A stretch of 64,000 nucleotides of DNA, taken from positions 496,001 to 560,000 of the forward strand of contig JAGDZV010000011.1 of the NCBI GenBank assembly GCA_049115495.1, given 5' to 3'. The DNA is from JACPUW01 sp049115495 (GTDB taxonomy: Bacteria > Bacteroidota > Bacteroidia > CAILMK01 > JACPUW01). Below the pieces are notes generated by a model. That model saw only the letters and a program-made list of their open reading frames with translations. It ran no database searches and had not been told where the DNA came from. Position numbers and translations under genes: made by a program. How positions within the stretch are numbered: position 1 is the stretch's first letter; the number at the start of each line of letters is the position of its first letter. Below are positions 18,369 through 27,665 of the stretch, in pieces.

Positions 18369-19406
18369 ATGATTGATAATCTTAGAGATGGCTTGCTTGA
18401 ATGGTACAGGGTTAATGGTAGATCTTTACCATGGAGAGAGACAAAAGATCCTTACAAGGTGTGGTTGTCTGAAATTATTCTGCAGCAAACGCGGGTTAAT
18501 CAAGGCTTGCCCTACTATCTAAAGTTTGTAAATAATTACCCAAATGTTAGAAGTTTGGCAAGTGCAAACGAACAACAAGTGCTTAATGATTGGCAAGGCT
18601 TAGGGTATTATTCAAGGGCAAGAAATTTACATGCTGCTGCAAAACAGGTGGTAAACGAATTTAATGGACAGTTTCCTAGTACTTATGAAGATATTATTAC
18701 ACTAAAAGGGGTAGGAGAATATACAGCTGCTGCAATCTCTTCTATTGCGTTTAATGAACCCAGAGCGGTTTTAGATGGTAATGTGTTTAGAGTACTGGCA
18801 AGAGTTTTCAATATGCATGAAGATATTGCTGCGTCTGCATCTCGAAAAATTTTTCAAGCTAAGGCTGATGAGTTTTTAGACAAAGCCAATCCTGCGCAAT
18901 TTAATCAGGCCATAATGGATTTTGGGGCCCTACAGTGCACACCTAAAAGCCCAGCATGCATTACTTGCCCTTTAAATATGCTATGCGAGGGGTTAGAAAA
19001 AGGAAAAGTGAATCAGCTGCCTGTAAAAACAAAAAAAGTTAAAAGAAGAACCCGCTATTTTCACTTTTTTAGAGAAGAAGGTAAAACAACAATATATTTA
19101 AGAACCAGATCTCTCAAAGATATTTGGCAAGGCTTAATGGAGCTTCCGCTTATCGAATCAGAAGATCAGGAATTAAGCAAGCAAGAATGCTCTACATTGC
19201 TTTCGGTAGATGAAAAGCCCGAATTAGAGTTTTCTAAGCTACATAAACTTTCACATCAAGATATTCATGCTCGTTTTTACAAAGTGAAAGGTAGGTTGAA
19301 ATTAACTGGTGAATATGAAGAAATAGATTCAGAATCCTTAGGTCAAAAACCAGTGCCAAGATTAATTGAAGAGTACTTCCAAGCCATAGGGTTTTCACCT
19401 TTATAA
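18369..19406 (+). CDS. mutY: A/G-specific adenine glycosylase MutY
   Basis: 345 residues. The HhH-GPD domain holds the catalytic Glu (WLSEIILQQTR) and the Asp in LDGNVFRVLARV. The helix-hairpin-helix is LKGVGEYTAAAI. A [4Fe-4S] cluster is formed by four Cys with the expected C-x6-C-x2-C-x5-C spacing (CTPKSPACITCPLNMLC). A NUDIX-like C-terminal domain (about 230-345) recognises 8-oxoG. It removes adenine mispaired with 8-oxoguanine. The mutY-ssb-gldE order is a conserved Bacteroidota arrangement. Confidence 0.96.
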   Translation: MIDNLRDGLLEWYRVNGRSLPWRETKDPYKVWLSEIILQQTRVNQGLPYYLKFVNNYPNVRSLASANEQQVLNDWQGLGYYSRARNLHAAAKQVVNEFNGQFPSTYEDIITLKGVGEYTAAAISSIAFNEPRAVLDGNVFRVLARVFNMHEDIAASASRKIFQAKADEFLDKANPAQFNQAIMDFGALQCTPKSPACITCPLNMLCEGLEKGKVNQLPVKTKKVKRRTRYFHFFREEGKTTIYLRTRSLKDIWQGLMELPLIESEDQELSKQECSTLLSVDEKPELEFSKLHKLSHQDIHARFYKVKGRLKLTGEYEEIDSESLGQKPVPRLIEEYFQAIGFSPL

Positions 19407-19463
19407 GATTAAACCCTATATTGGTATAATTAAAAGATATTTGCGAATTAATTTAAGAAAGGA

Positions 19464-19913
19464 ATGAGCTTAAACAAGGTGATGCTAATTGGCAGATTGG
19501 GTAAGGACCCAGAGATTAGATATATTAACGATAATATAGCTGTTGCCAATTTTCCTATTGCTACTTCAGAAACATATAAGGATTCGAATGGTAATCGAAA
19601 TGAAAAAACAGAATGGCATAATATAGTATTGTGGAGAGGGCTTGCCGATGTAGCTGGAAAATATCTAAAAAAAGGCTCACAAGTTTATATTGAAGGCAAA
19701 ATTCAAACAAGGAGCTATGAAACCCAGAGTGGTGAGAAAAGATATACTACTGATATAGTAGGTAATGAGATGAGAATGCTTGATCCTAAGGATTCTTCAC
19801 CAAACCAAAACACTGGATCATCTTACCAAACAACTTCAACAGGTAATAAACCAAGTAGTGGCGTTTCAGAACCTAATGCAAATGCGGGTTTTGACGATGA
19901 TCTACCTTTTTAG
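19464..19913 (+). CDS. ssb: single-stranded DNA-binding protein
   Basis: 149 residues. An N-terminal OB fold (about 1-108; NKVMLIGRLGKDPEIRY, FPIATSE, TEWHNIVLWRGLA, YIEGKIQTRSYE) is followed by a flexible Ser/Thr/Asn/Gly-rich linker and the acidic tip DDDLPF. That tip recruits replication and repair proteins. It coats single-stranded DNA as a tetramer. It lies 57 bp after mutY and 17 bp before gldE, so co-transcription is likely. Confidence 0.97.
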   Translation: MSLNKVMLIGRLGKDPEIRYINDNIAVANFPIATSETYKDSNGNRNEKTEWHNIVLWRGLADVAGKYLKKGSQVYIEGKIQTRSYETQSGEKRYTTDIVGNEMRMLDPKDSSPNQNTGSSYQTTSTGNKPSSGVSEPNANAGFDDDLPF

Positions 19914-19930
19914 TTAATCAATTTTTTTTA

Positions 19931-21280
19931 ATGGAACCTGACGGGGAACCTGGTATTCAACAAATATTAGTGCTTTTACAAGCTGCCGGCGGCGAGTCAT
20001 TTACGGCAATGCTTGCTCAAATAGCATTTCTGCTGCTCTTGCTAGTATTGTCAGCATTAATATCGGGTAGCGAGGTAGCTTTCTTTTCTTTAAAAGGAGA
20101 AGAGCTTAGTAATCTGAAACTAAGTGATCAAAAAAATGACAAACTAATACTGCAGTTGTTAAAGCGGCCTAAGCGATTGCTGGCCACGATCTTAATTACC
20201 AATAATGTAGTTAATATTGCCATTGTAGTGCTTTCTTCAGCCGTTACTGCAGCGCTATTAAATCTTGAGAATAAAGTGCTTGAGTTTGTGATTCAAGTAG
20301 TGGTGGTAACTTTTCTTTTGGTGTTGCTAGGTGAGGTAACGCCTAAAATTTATGCCCAGTACAGAAATGTACAAATGGCAAGGTTAGTGGCTTATCCCAT
20401 GAATTTCTTCAATACCATCTTTTTACCATTTTCTCAGTTGCTGGTTAAGTCTTCTAGTTTTTTTGAGAAACGAATTAGCAAGTATCAATCTGAGCTTTCT
20501 AAAGAAGAACTTAATGAGGCCATTGAGTTAACATCTGATGACGAAACAAGCCAAGAGGAAAAAAACATACTTAAAGGTATTGTAAACTTTGGCGACATTA
20601 CCGTAAAACAGATTATGAAACCAAGGCAAGAAATAGTAGCATATTCTTGCGATACTGCTTTTGGCGATTTAAAAGCACATATTAACAAACATAGGTTTTC
20701 AAGAATTCCAATTTTTGAAAATGACCTTGACCGTATTCAAGGAATACTTCATGTAAAAGATCTACTGCCGTATTTGGGGAACAACGATGAGTTTGACTGG
20801 AAGACACTTCTGCGTAAGCCATACTTTGTTCCTGAAATGAAGGAGATTGACGATTTGTTGAAAGATTTTCAGACCAAAAAAATGCATTTGGCCATTGTGG
20901 TTGATGAGTACGGTGGTACTGAAGGGGTTGTAACACTTGAAGATGTTCTTGAAGAAATAGTTGGTGAAATACACGATGAATTTGACGATACGGAAGTATT
21001 CTATTCGATTATTGACGAAGGCGTAGTTGTATTTGACGCCAAAACATCGCTTACTGATGTAGCTAAAGTGCTAAAGATTGATATTGAAATTTTTGATGAG
21101 TACAGAAATAATGTAGAAAGCATTGGAGGCTTGGCAACGGAAATCAACGGTAAAATACCTCACATTGGTAGCGAGATTCCTTTTGAAAATTTGATTTTAA
21201 AAGTGGAGTCTGCCGATAGAAAAAAAGTGAGAAGGGTTAAAGTTAGTTTTAGTGAAGAAGATGAAGAACAAGAAGCATAA
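19931..21280 (+). CDS. gldE: gliding-motility-associated protein GldE (CorC/HlyC family)
   Basis: 449 residues. Order: DUF21/CNNM transmembrane domain (about 25-205, with SALISGSEVAFFSLKGEEL), a CBS pair (about 220-350, including RIPIFENDLDRIQGILHVKDLLPYL and VVDEYGGTEGVVTLEDVLEEIVGEI), and a CorC_HlyC C-terminal domain (about 360-445). CNNM-type proteins are linked to divalent-cation transport. In Flavobacterium, GldE supports gliding and T9SS function together with GldD. The position after mutY-ssb supports the name. gldD, the usual next gene, is absent; the following gene is unrelated to it as far as I can tell and starts at the next base. Confidence 0.9.
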   Translation: MEPDGEPGIQQILVLLQAAGGESFTAMLAQIAFLLLLLVLSALISGSEVAFFSLKGEELSNLKLSDQKNDKLILQLLKRPKRLLATILITNNVVNIAIVVLSSAVTAALLNLENKVLEFVIQVVVVTFLLVLLGEVTPKIYAQYRNVQMARLVAYPMNFFNTIFLPFSQLLVKSSSFFEKRISKYQSELSKEELNEAIELTSDDETSQEEKNILKGIVNFGDITVKQIMKPRQEIVAYSCDTAFGDLKAHINKHRFSRIPIFENDLDRIQGILHVKDLLPYLGNNDEFDWKTLLRKPYFVPEMKEIDDLLKDFQTKKMHLAIVVDEYGGTEGVVTLEDVLEEIVGEIHDEFDDTEVFYSIIDEGVVVFDAKTSLTDVAKVLKIDIEIFDEYRNNVESIGGLATEINGKIPHIGSEIPFENLILKVESADRKKVRRVKVSFSEEDEEQEA

Positions 21281-22243
21281 ATGAGCAGAGTAAGAGCAAA
21301 GGATGATGCTAAAGGACTTGATAAGCTTTTAAAATTATCAGTTTTGGGTACTGCGTTAATTATAGTGGTTTACTCTATTTATTACTATTCAAATTCTTAT
21401 AAGTACTCAAGAACTAATCTTTACAATGCTGATGTTGAGTCTGATCTTGTTGTTTTACAGAGTATTGGGTTTGATGGTTTAAGTAGCTCAAAATCAAATA
21501 TTTTAGGAACAAACAACCATATTAAGGCCTTGCAAAACGGACTTGGCGGATGGGGTTACGAAGGCAATGCAGATGGTTTGTATATTAACGAAAGAACAAC
21601 CGCAGCCTTTAGTGGAGCCATTCAAGAAGGGTTCGGCGAAGCCTTTGACAATGAGCTAAAGAAAAGATTTCATAATGCACCACCGGTTTTAATAGAGCCT
21701 GTTGAAGGCATTGCAGTGCGTAGCATTCAGTTCGAGCATTTTGCTTTTCCATATCACGCCATGGTTAATTGGAGAAAAGAAGGCTTGTTTAAAACATTTA
21801 GCTTCTATGCCGACTCAATTGACGGAGAATTAAAAGTGGGGTCAAATGGGTTTAGATGGCAAAGTCCATTTCAAGAAGCATATATCAAAGTAGTGCAACA
21901 GTCTTTAAATTCAGATATTGAAACCTTAAATTTTGATACTGATGAGCCTACAGATTTAATTGAAATGCCTGTAGTAGATTTTGACGTTTTGTACTCAAAT
22001 GCAAATGATCTGGGAAAGCAGTTTTTAAACAGTGGAACAAAAATGACTGTAACAGAGAGCAAGGGAGAGCTTAAGTTACTTGTTGGACCTTCTCTAAAAC
22101 AGAACAATGCCTACGCCTTTGACTTAGAAGATAAAAATCAGCTGATTATTAAACCACCGTTTACTATTGAAATTGGTAAGTCAGAAAATGAAAAACCCTA
22201 TTTTTCGGCACTTATTGTAAATGAAAAGCTTCTTCTCAAATAG
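21281..22243 (+). CDS. membrane-anchored protein of unknown function
   Basis: 320 residues, not recognised. One transmembrane segment near the N-terminus (about 18-38, LKLSVLGTALIIVVYSIYYYS) leaves a large extracytoplasmic domain with many short beta-strand-like stretches and few Cys. Its ATG is immediately after the gldE stop and its end overlaps the next gene by 23 bp, so it is translationally tied to both. It occupies the slot where gldD is found in other Bacteroidota but lacks the GldD pattern as I remember it. A link to gliding or T9SS envelope functions is only a positional inference. Confidence 0.75.
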   Translation: MSRVRAKDDAKGLDKLLKLSVLGTALIIVVYSIYYYSNSYKYSRTNLYNADVESDLVVLQSIGFDGLSSSKSNILGTNNHIKALQNGLGGWGYEGNADGLYINERTTAAFSGAIQEGFGEAFDNELKKRFHNAPPVLIEPVEGIAVRSIQFEHFAFPYHAMVNWRKEGLFKTFSFYADSIDGELKVGSNGFRWQSPFQEAYIKVVQQSLNSDIETLNFDTDEPTDLIEMPVVDFDVLYSNANDLGKQFLNSGTKMTVTESKGELKLLVGPSLKQNNAYAFDLEDKNQLIIKPPFTIEIGKSENEKPYFSALIVNEKLLLK

Positions 22244-22844
22244 TACATTTTTTGTAATAACATTTGCGCTTTGCCTTAATTCGGTTCATGCATTGGACTT
22301 GAGATCCTATTTTTCAGGAAGCATTTCTCCCTATTTAACTTATGAAAGTAATTATTCTCGCCTTTTGGGCCAGCCAGTACAATTCAATGGATATGGTCTT
22401 GGTTTAGAGTGGGAGAGTGGAGTTTCTCTAGGGCTAACATTTTATAGGCTTGGAACTAACTTTATAACAAATGAGTTTTCTCCCAATAATGCCAATTGGC
22501 AAATGAGTATAAGTTATTTATCATTTATGCTTGCATACGAGCTGGTTTCAAAAGAAAAGTTCTTAATAGTGGCAGAGTTGGGTAATGGATTTGGTAATAC
22601 AAATTTTAGTAGTTTAAACGTGCAAAAATCAAGGTACTCTTTATACAGCTTTGAGCCCACATTGCATGGCAGATATTACATTTTAAATTGGTTGGGCTTG
22701 GCTAGCCAATTTGGTTATCGAATGTCTTTTCCGGGTGGCCCAGCTACTCTTGTACAACTAAGCTCTTTTAAGTTTGATATAGGCATTACCATTGCACCCT
22801 TAGCGCTTTACGAAGCGTATAAAAACAATGAGATAATAGATTAA
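22221..22844 (+). CDS. predicted outer-membrane protein, unknown
   Basis: 207 residues. A signal peptide (about 1-24, FFVITFALCLNSVHA) is followed by alternating aromatic and glycine-rich strands (YFSGSISPYLTYESNY, YGLGLEWESGVSLGLTFY, LASQFGYRMSF), consistent with a small beta-barrel. The start overlaps the upstream gene by 23 bp and its stop overlaps the next ATG by one base. Function unknown; the tight coupling suggests the neighbouring gene products act together. Confidence 0.72.
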   Translation: MKSFFSNSTFFVITFALCLNSVHALDLRSYFSGSISPYLTYESNYSRLLGQPVQFNGYGLGLEWESGVSLGLTFYRLGTNFITNEFSPNNANWQMSISYLSFMLAYELVSKEKFLIVAELGNGFGNTNFSSLNVQKSRYSLYSFEPTLHGRYYILNWLGLASQFGYRMSFPGGPATLVQLSSFKFDIGITIAPLALYEAYKNNEIID

Positions 22845-23182
22845 TGGAAGATTTAGAATTGAAATGGAGTAACGTAGAAGGTTACTTAAAAAATAGATTC
22901 AATAAGCAACTCGATATAAAAAGCATCTTGTTCATTTTGGGCTTGAGAGAATTAGGCAGAAAAGAAACCGATTTTAGCAAAGAAGCTAAAATGGACCTAA
23001 TGAATGTAGGCTTTTGCCGAATAGCCAGTACATCAGGCTATTTTGAAACTGTTGAGAAGGACAAAGATGGTTGGCCCATTTGGAATCAGACCAAACCCTT
23101 ACCCAAAATGAGTACAAAAGAGCAAGAGAATTTTATAAAAGAACATGTGATCAAATACTTTGAACAAGAAGCTCTTATATAG
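22844..23182 (+). CDS. small cytoplasmic protein, conserved in Bacteroidota (unknown)
   Basis: 112 residues, no signal peptide or membrane segment. It is mostly helical and charged, with the recognisable blocks SILFILGLRELG and EAKMDLMNVGFCRI. I recall similar short proteins in other Bacteroidota, but no function. Its ATG overlaps the stop of the preceding gene and its last 23 bp overlap the TTG start of the following DUF5686 gene. Confidence 0.75.
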   Translation: MEDLELKWSNVEGYLKNRFNKQLDIKSILFILGLRELGRKETDFSKEAKMDLMNVGFCRIASTSGYFETVEKDKDGWPIWNQTKPLPKMSTKEQENFIKEHVIKYFEQEALI

Positions 23183-25655
23183 TCTTTTTGCTCAACTAAT
23201 AGTTTTTATAACTAATGGTCAAACCACGGTAAATGGCAGGGTAGTTGATGCCCAAACCCAAGAGCCGATTGCTTTTGCCAATATTGTTTTTACAGGAAGT
23301 ACCCTTGGCACCACTTCAAATTTTGAAGGCTATTATACCATTAGCTCAACTGAAGTATTCGATTCAATTTCAGTTATCTTTTTAGGTTATCATAAGCGTA
23401 CTAAGGCCGTAGAGCAAGGGACAACCCAAGAGATTAATTTTCAGCTAGAAAGTGCTGAGTTTAAACTTGACGCCATTGATATTTTGCCAGGAGAGAACCC
23501 GGCCCATAAAATCTTAAGAAAGGTTTGGGATAATAAAACGAAACATGATATTAGAAACCTTGAAAGCTTTGATTATGAGAGCTATACTAAGGTGCAGGTT
23601 GATGTAGATAACATTAGTGACAAGTTCAAGAATAGAAAGGTGATGAAACCTTTTGGCTACTTGTTTGATAGTTTAGAAATAGCAGCAGGAGAAGATGGCC
23701 AGTCTGTACTTCCCGTATTTATTTCAGAAACGCTGTCTGATTATTACTTTAAAGCCAAGCCTTACCAAAAGAAAGAAGTAATTAAAGCTACCCATGTTAC
23801 TGGAGTAGGTATGGAAGACGGAAGCTATATTTCTCAATTTGTTGGTTCAAGTTTTCATGACTATAATTTTTACAAAAACAACATTACCATACTTGAGCAC
23901 AATGTGGTTTCTCCTATTTCTAACGAGGCAATTGGGTTCTATATACATATTCTTGAAGATAGCATGTACCTTGGTAATAAGTGGTGCTACCAAATAAAGT
24001 TGGTGCCCAAGCGAGAAGAAGATATGGTGTTTAATGGCACCATGTGGATTCAAGACACAACTTTTGCATTGGTAAAGCTATCTGTTGAAGTGGTAGGCAC
24101 AGCTAATTTAAATTTTGTTGATCGCTACAAAATTCAACAAGAGTTGGCTCCTACAAATACAGGGGCCTGGGTACCTATAAAAACAAGAATACTAATGGAT
24201 GTAGCGCAGCCTACCAACGAGAGTTTTGGAATGCTTGCTAAGGTTTATATAAGCAACAAGAATGTAGAGGTAAATAGGGAATACGCTGAAAAGTTTTTTA
24301 AAGATGACCTATTGGTAAAGCCTGAAGCAATAATAAAAAATGACAGCTTTTGGGTAGAAAGTAGGCATGATAAGCTCTCTTCAGATGATTTGAAGGTTTA
24401 CGCCATGGTTGATACTATCAGAAACTTTCCAAGGGTGAAAACTTACATTGATTTAGCTAAAATTTTAGCTGGGGGTTATATAAAAATTACCCCAAAAGTT
24501 GAGTTTGGCTCATATTTACTTACCTATGGCACCAATGTAGTTGAGCAACATAGGTTTAGAGCTGGATTTAGAACCACAGGAGCGCTAAGCAAAAGGTTTA
24601 CACTAAAGGCATACGGAGCGTATGGTCTTAAAGATCAAAGGTTTAAATACGGTTCAATTGCCGAAGTTTTTTTAAACCGAGAAAATTGGACTAAGATTGG
24701 TTACCAATACAAGAATGACCTTGAAGGTTTAGGCGCATCATATGACTATGAAGACCTAAACCCTTTAATGGAAGCAGCTACTCAGCTGGGTTTGTTACAA
24801 AGACTCAATAGGGTACAGGTCAATAGAATTTGGTTTCATACTGATTTGCATAGATCAGTTACTCAAAAAGTGATTTTTACCAGCAAGTTTCAAAGCCCCG
24901 AGGGTGATTTTGTGTTTGCGTATTATCCTGACTTCAATAAAAGGAGCCTTACCGCAAACGACATTAGAATTACTGAATTGGCGTTTGAAACCAGGTGGTC
25001 GCCTTTTGAAACAAAGTTGGTGAATGGTAATAGGCGAAGCAGGCTAAATGTAAACAAAGCGCCGGCTTTTACTTTTAGATACTCTTTGGGATTAAAAGAT
25101 GTTTTTGGTGGTGACTTTGCCTACCAAAAGCTTGATTTAAGAATGGAGCAAATAGCTCGATTGGGCATAGTTGGTAGAGGTGAATACATAATTAATTACA
25201 GTAAAACCTTTACACCCCTACCATATACTTTGCTCAATATATACCCAGGCAATGAGACGTTTATAAGAACCCTTGGTACCTATAATATGATGAACTTTTT
25301 TGAGTTTGTGGCCGATGAAAGCTTAATGCTTTTTTATGTTCATCATTTTGATGGTGTGGTTATGAATCGCATTCCTTTAATGCGAAAACTTAAGTGGCGG
25401 CTTGTGCTCTCAGGAAAAGTGGCAATGGGCTCGCTCTCAGAACAGAACATGGATTACATAGCTGATTTTGACGCAAATGGTTTACCGGTAACGCAGGTTA
25501 AAAGCTTGGTACCCAATGAACCATACTATGAAATAGGGTATGGGTTTGAAAATATATTCAGGTTCGTAAGGTTACAAGCCTATCATAGGCTAAGCTATTT
25601 AAACGAAGAAACAAGCAATTTTGGCATTAAGGGTTCGGTTTACTTTAATTTCTAG
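23160..25655 (+). CDS. DUF5686 / CarboxypepD_reg-like outer-membrane protein
   Basis: 831 residues. A signal peptide (MNKKLLYSLFAQLIVFITNG, cleaved near GQ) is followed by a CarboxypepD_reg-like beta-sandwich (about 22-105, TVNGRVVDAQTQEPIAFANI). The long DUF5686 region follows and ends in beta-strand-rich sequence with a terminal YFNF, as in outer-membrane barrels. The start is TTG: an in-frame TGA lies 10 bp upstream and no ATG comes before the signal peptide. This TTG is inside the 3' end of the upstream gene. Surface or outer-membrane location is well supported; the substrate is unknown. It ends 3 bp before the convergent TTL-like gene. Confidence 0.86.
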   Translation: MNKKLLYSLFAQLIVFITNGQTTVNGRVVDAQTQEPIAFANIVFTGSTLGTTSNFEGYYTISSTEVFDSISVIFLGYHKRTKAVEQGTTQEINFQLESAEFKLDAIDILPGENPAHKILRKVWDNKTKHDIRNLESFDYESYTKVQVDVDNISDKFKNRKVMKPFGYLFDSLEIAAGEDGQSVLPVFISETLSDYYFKAKPYQKKEVIKATHVTGVGMEDGSYISQFVGSSFHDYNFYKNNITILEHNVVSPISNEAIGFYIHILEDSMYLGNKWCYQIKLVPKREEDMVFNGTMWIQDTTFALVKLSVEVVGTANLNFVDRYKIQQELAPTNTGAWVPIKTRILMDVAQPTNESFGMLAKVYISNKNVEVNREYAEKFFKDDLLVKPEAIIKNDSFWVESRHDKLSSDDLKVYAMVDTIRNFPRVKTYIDLAKILAGGYIKITPKVEFGSYLLTYGTNVVEQHRFRAGFRTTGALSKRFTLKAYGAYGLKDQRFKYGSIAEVFLNRENWTKIGYQYKNDLEGLGASYDYEDLNPLMEAATQLGLLQRLNRVQVNRIWFHTDLHRSVTQKVIFTSKFQSPEGDFVFAYYPDFNKRSLTANDIRITELAFETRWSPFETKLVNGNRRSRLNVNKAPAFTFRYSLGLKDVFGGDFAYQKLDLRMEQIARLGIVGRGEYIINYSKTFTPLPYTLLNIYPGNETFIRTLGTYNMMNFFEFVADESLMLFYVHHFDGVVMNRIPLMRKLKWRLVLSGKVAMGSLSEQNMDYIADFDANGLPVTQVKSLVPNEPYYEIGYGFENIFRFVRLQAYHRLSYLNEETSNFGIKGSVYFNF

Positions 25656-25657
25656 CA

Positions 25658-26614
25658 TTAGAAAAACTGCTGCCATCCTTTAAAATCAAATTTGTTTTCA
25701 TTCAATGAGTTTAAAAAAGAACTTACAATTTCCTTTTTTAAAATTTCATCTTTCTTATTGATGGGTTTCATTGATGGCGAGCGGTTTATTTCAATCAAGA
25801 GAGGGTATTGATTTTCTAAAAAAATAATGTCAGCGCCAAAAAGGTCAAAATACTGAGTTTCATTACTCAAATGGCTAGTCAAAATTTTCTCAAATGGTTT
25901 TAAAGCTATTCGTAAAAGCTTTTGCACCCGGGTAAATGTTTGCAGGTTTAAAACCTTTCTGCCTACCAAATCAAATCCGAATAACGGCAGATGAGCTTCA
26001 TAATAGTCATTATGAGTAATGTATTTTTCGTGTTTAGATTTTGAATTTTTACAGGCAAAAACAACCCGAGACTTAGGGTGAATAAATGCTCTTAGCTTTC
26101 CTTTGTCTACAGTGAAAGCCAAGTAATATCGCAAATGAAACTTTCTTTGTTCAAAGCCAAGTGTATTGATTTTAAGTTGCTGAGCCACTACATGTTCATT
26201 ACTTCGCTTTTCAGTTAGTTGATCTAACCGCTCAATAATTTCAATTCCTTGCCTTCGTTGTTTATTGGTTTTTAAAATCAATGTTTCACCATTGGCCAAT
26301 GCTTCTTCAATACTTTTAAGGTCATCTGCGTTTTTTAGAATGTATGTACGAGGTGTAATATACTTAGCGCGTCTTAGTCCGTAGTATTTATATATATAAA
26401 GCCACATGTTTTGTTTGGCTACCAAATGAAAAGAATTTGGAATGCCCCAAACGGTTGAGCAGTGACCAAACTCGGTTAGCTTTTTAAACATGCCTCTGGT
26501 CTTAAGGCTTACAGTATTGGCTTGCTGTGGGTTAGATGTTATTTTCCACCCCAATTCATTAAGTTTATTACCGTACAGCTCTGCCAAAGTTCTGTTAGTG
26601 TACAGTGTTTTCAA
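25658..26614 (-). CDS. tubulin-tyrosine-ligase-like ATP-grasp enzyme
   Basis: 318 residues, no signal peptide. The blocks match TTL/TTLL amino-acid ligases in order: KQNMWLYIYK (68-77), YITPRTYIL (85-93), ATP-binding Lys in LILK (K115), RRQGIEII (120-127), RKFHLRYYLAF (157-167), YFDLFGADIIF (255-265) and LLIEINRSPSMK (272-283, with metal-binding Glu275 and Asn277). Eukaryotic TTLs add Tyr, Glu or Gly to protein tails; bacterial members are uncharacterised or act as peptide ligases. The substrate here is unknown. The start is TTG, with a stop four codons upstream and no ATG. The gene is monocistronic and diverges from xth. Confidence 0.8.
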   Translation of the reverse strand: MKTLYTNRTLAELYGNKLNELGWKITSNPQQANTVSLKTRGMFKKLTEFGHCSTVWGIPNSFHLVAKQNMWLYIYKYYGLRRAKYITPRTYILKNADDLKSIEEALANGETLILKTNKQRRQGIEIIERLDQLTEKRSNEHVVAQQLKINTLGFEQRKFHLRYYLAFTVDKGKLRAFIHPKSRVVFACKNSKSKHEKYITHNDYYEAHLPLFGFDLVGRKVLNLQTFTRVQKLLRIALKPFEKILTSHLSNETQYFDLFGADIIFLENQYPLLIEINRSPSMKPINKKDEILKKEIVSSFLNSLNENKFDFKGWQQFF

Positions 26615-26657
26615 ATAAGAATCATTTTAATCGAATGCCTGAATAAGCATCAATTCG

Positions 26658-26688
26658 TTGATGCCTAGGCTAAGGTATTCTATTTTTG
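26658..26688 (+). promoter_or_regulatory. xth promoter
   Basis: A TTG (26658-26660) lies 20 bp before TATTTTTG (26681-26688). This fits the Bacteroidota promoter layout (TTG, about 19-20 bp, TAnnTTTG). The xth ATG follows 17 bp later. Confidence 0.65.
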
Positions 26689-26705
26689 GAGGGAAAACAA
26701 TTGAA

Positions 26706-27467
26706 ATGAAGATTATATCATACAATATAAACGGAATTAGGGCCGCCATTAAGAAAGGATTGCTTGACTATTTAAAAGAAATTGATGCCGATATAGTTTG
26801 TTTTCAAGAGCTTAAGGCCAATTCAGATCAGTTTGATGTTTCTGATTTTGAAGCCTTAGGGTACAAATGTTATTGGTATTCTGCCCAAAAGAAAGGTTAC
26901 AGTGGTGTTGGTTTATTAACTAAGGTTGAGCCTAAACATGTAGAGTATGGTTGTGGGCACGAGTTATACGATAGCGAAGGGCGCTTTATAAGGGCTGATT
27001 TTGATGGTTTAAGTGTAATTTCTTCTTATTTTCCATCAGGCACTAGCGGTGATATTAGACAAGATATTAAATATGAATTTCTTGATTTCACTTACAACTA
27101 CATCAAAGAGCTTAGAGATGAACATCCTAACCTTTTACTGTGTGGTGATTACAACATAGCCAACCACGAAATTGATATTCACAACCCAAAAGGGAACAAA
27201 AAGAACTCGGGGTTCTTGCCTGAAGAGCGCGCATGGCTAGATAAGTTTTACGAGAACGGAATGCACGACACTTTTAGAAGTATAAACCCTGAAATCCAGA
27301 AATACTCGTGGTGGAGCTACCGAGCAAATGCACGTGCTAATAACAAAGGTTGGAGAATTGATTACTGTGCGGCATCAGATGCTTTATTGCCAAGGGTAAA
27401 AGAAGCATTTATAGACAATGAGCCCAAGCAAAGTGACCATTGCCCAATCGGGGTTGTTATTGAGTAG
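26706..27467 (+). CDS. xth: exodeoxyribonuclease III
   Basis: 253 residues from ATG 26706; an in-frame TTG 48 bp upstream lies in the promoter and is rejected as start. It is an endonuclease/exonuclease/phosphatase fold enzyme. Catalytic residues are Asn in YNINGIRAA, Glu in CFQELKA (E34), the DYNIA active-site block (GDYNIANHEIDIHNPKGN), and the final Asp-His in SDHCPIGV. It cleaves at abasic sites and removes 3' blocking groups in base-excision repair, the same pathway as mutY in this window. It is followed by a strong terminator. Confidence 0.95.
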   Translation: MKIISYNINGIRAAIKKGLLDYLKEIDADIVCFQELKANSDQFDVSDFEALGYKCYWYSAQKKGYSGVGLLTKVEPKHVEYGCGHELYDSEGRFIRADFDGLSVISSYFPSGTSGDIRQDIKYEFLDFTYNYIKELRDEHPNLLLCGDYNIANHEIDIHNPKGNKKNSGFLPEERAWLDKFYENGMHDTFRSINPEIQKYSWWSYRANARANNKGWRIDYCAASDALLPRVKEAFIDNEPKQSDHCPIGVVIE

Positions 27468-27505
27468 ATTATTTTCATAAAGAAGAATCCTGAAATTACG
27501 GTTTA

Positions 27506-27537
27506 CAAAAGGGCAGTATTTAAGTACTGCCTTTTTT
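27506..27537 (+). terminator. xth rho-independent terminator
   Basis: The arms GGCAGTA and TACTGCC surround a 6-nt loop, with an A-run before and six T after the stem. It begins about 40 bp after the xth stop. Confidence 0.9.
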
Positions 27538-27665
27538 AGTTCTGTACTATTCTGTTTTTGATTAAAAGAGAGATGTGTCCTTTGTTAAGAAGTACTCATG
27601 ACGTGCTGGTTACTAAAGATTTTTTAGTATCCAAGTGTTAAATTCGCCACAAAGGCATTTTTAAG

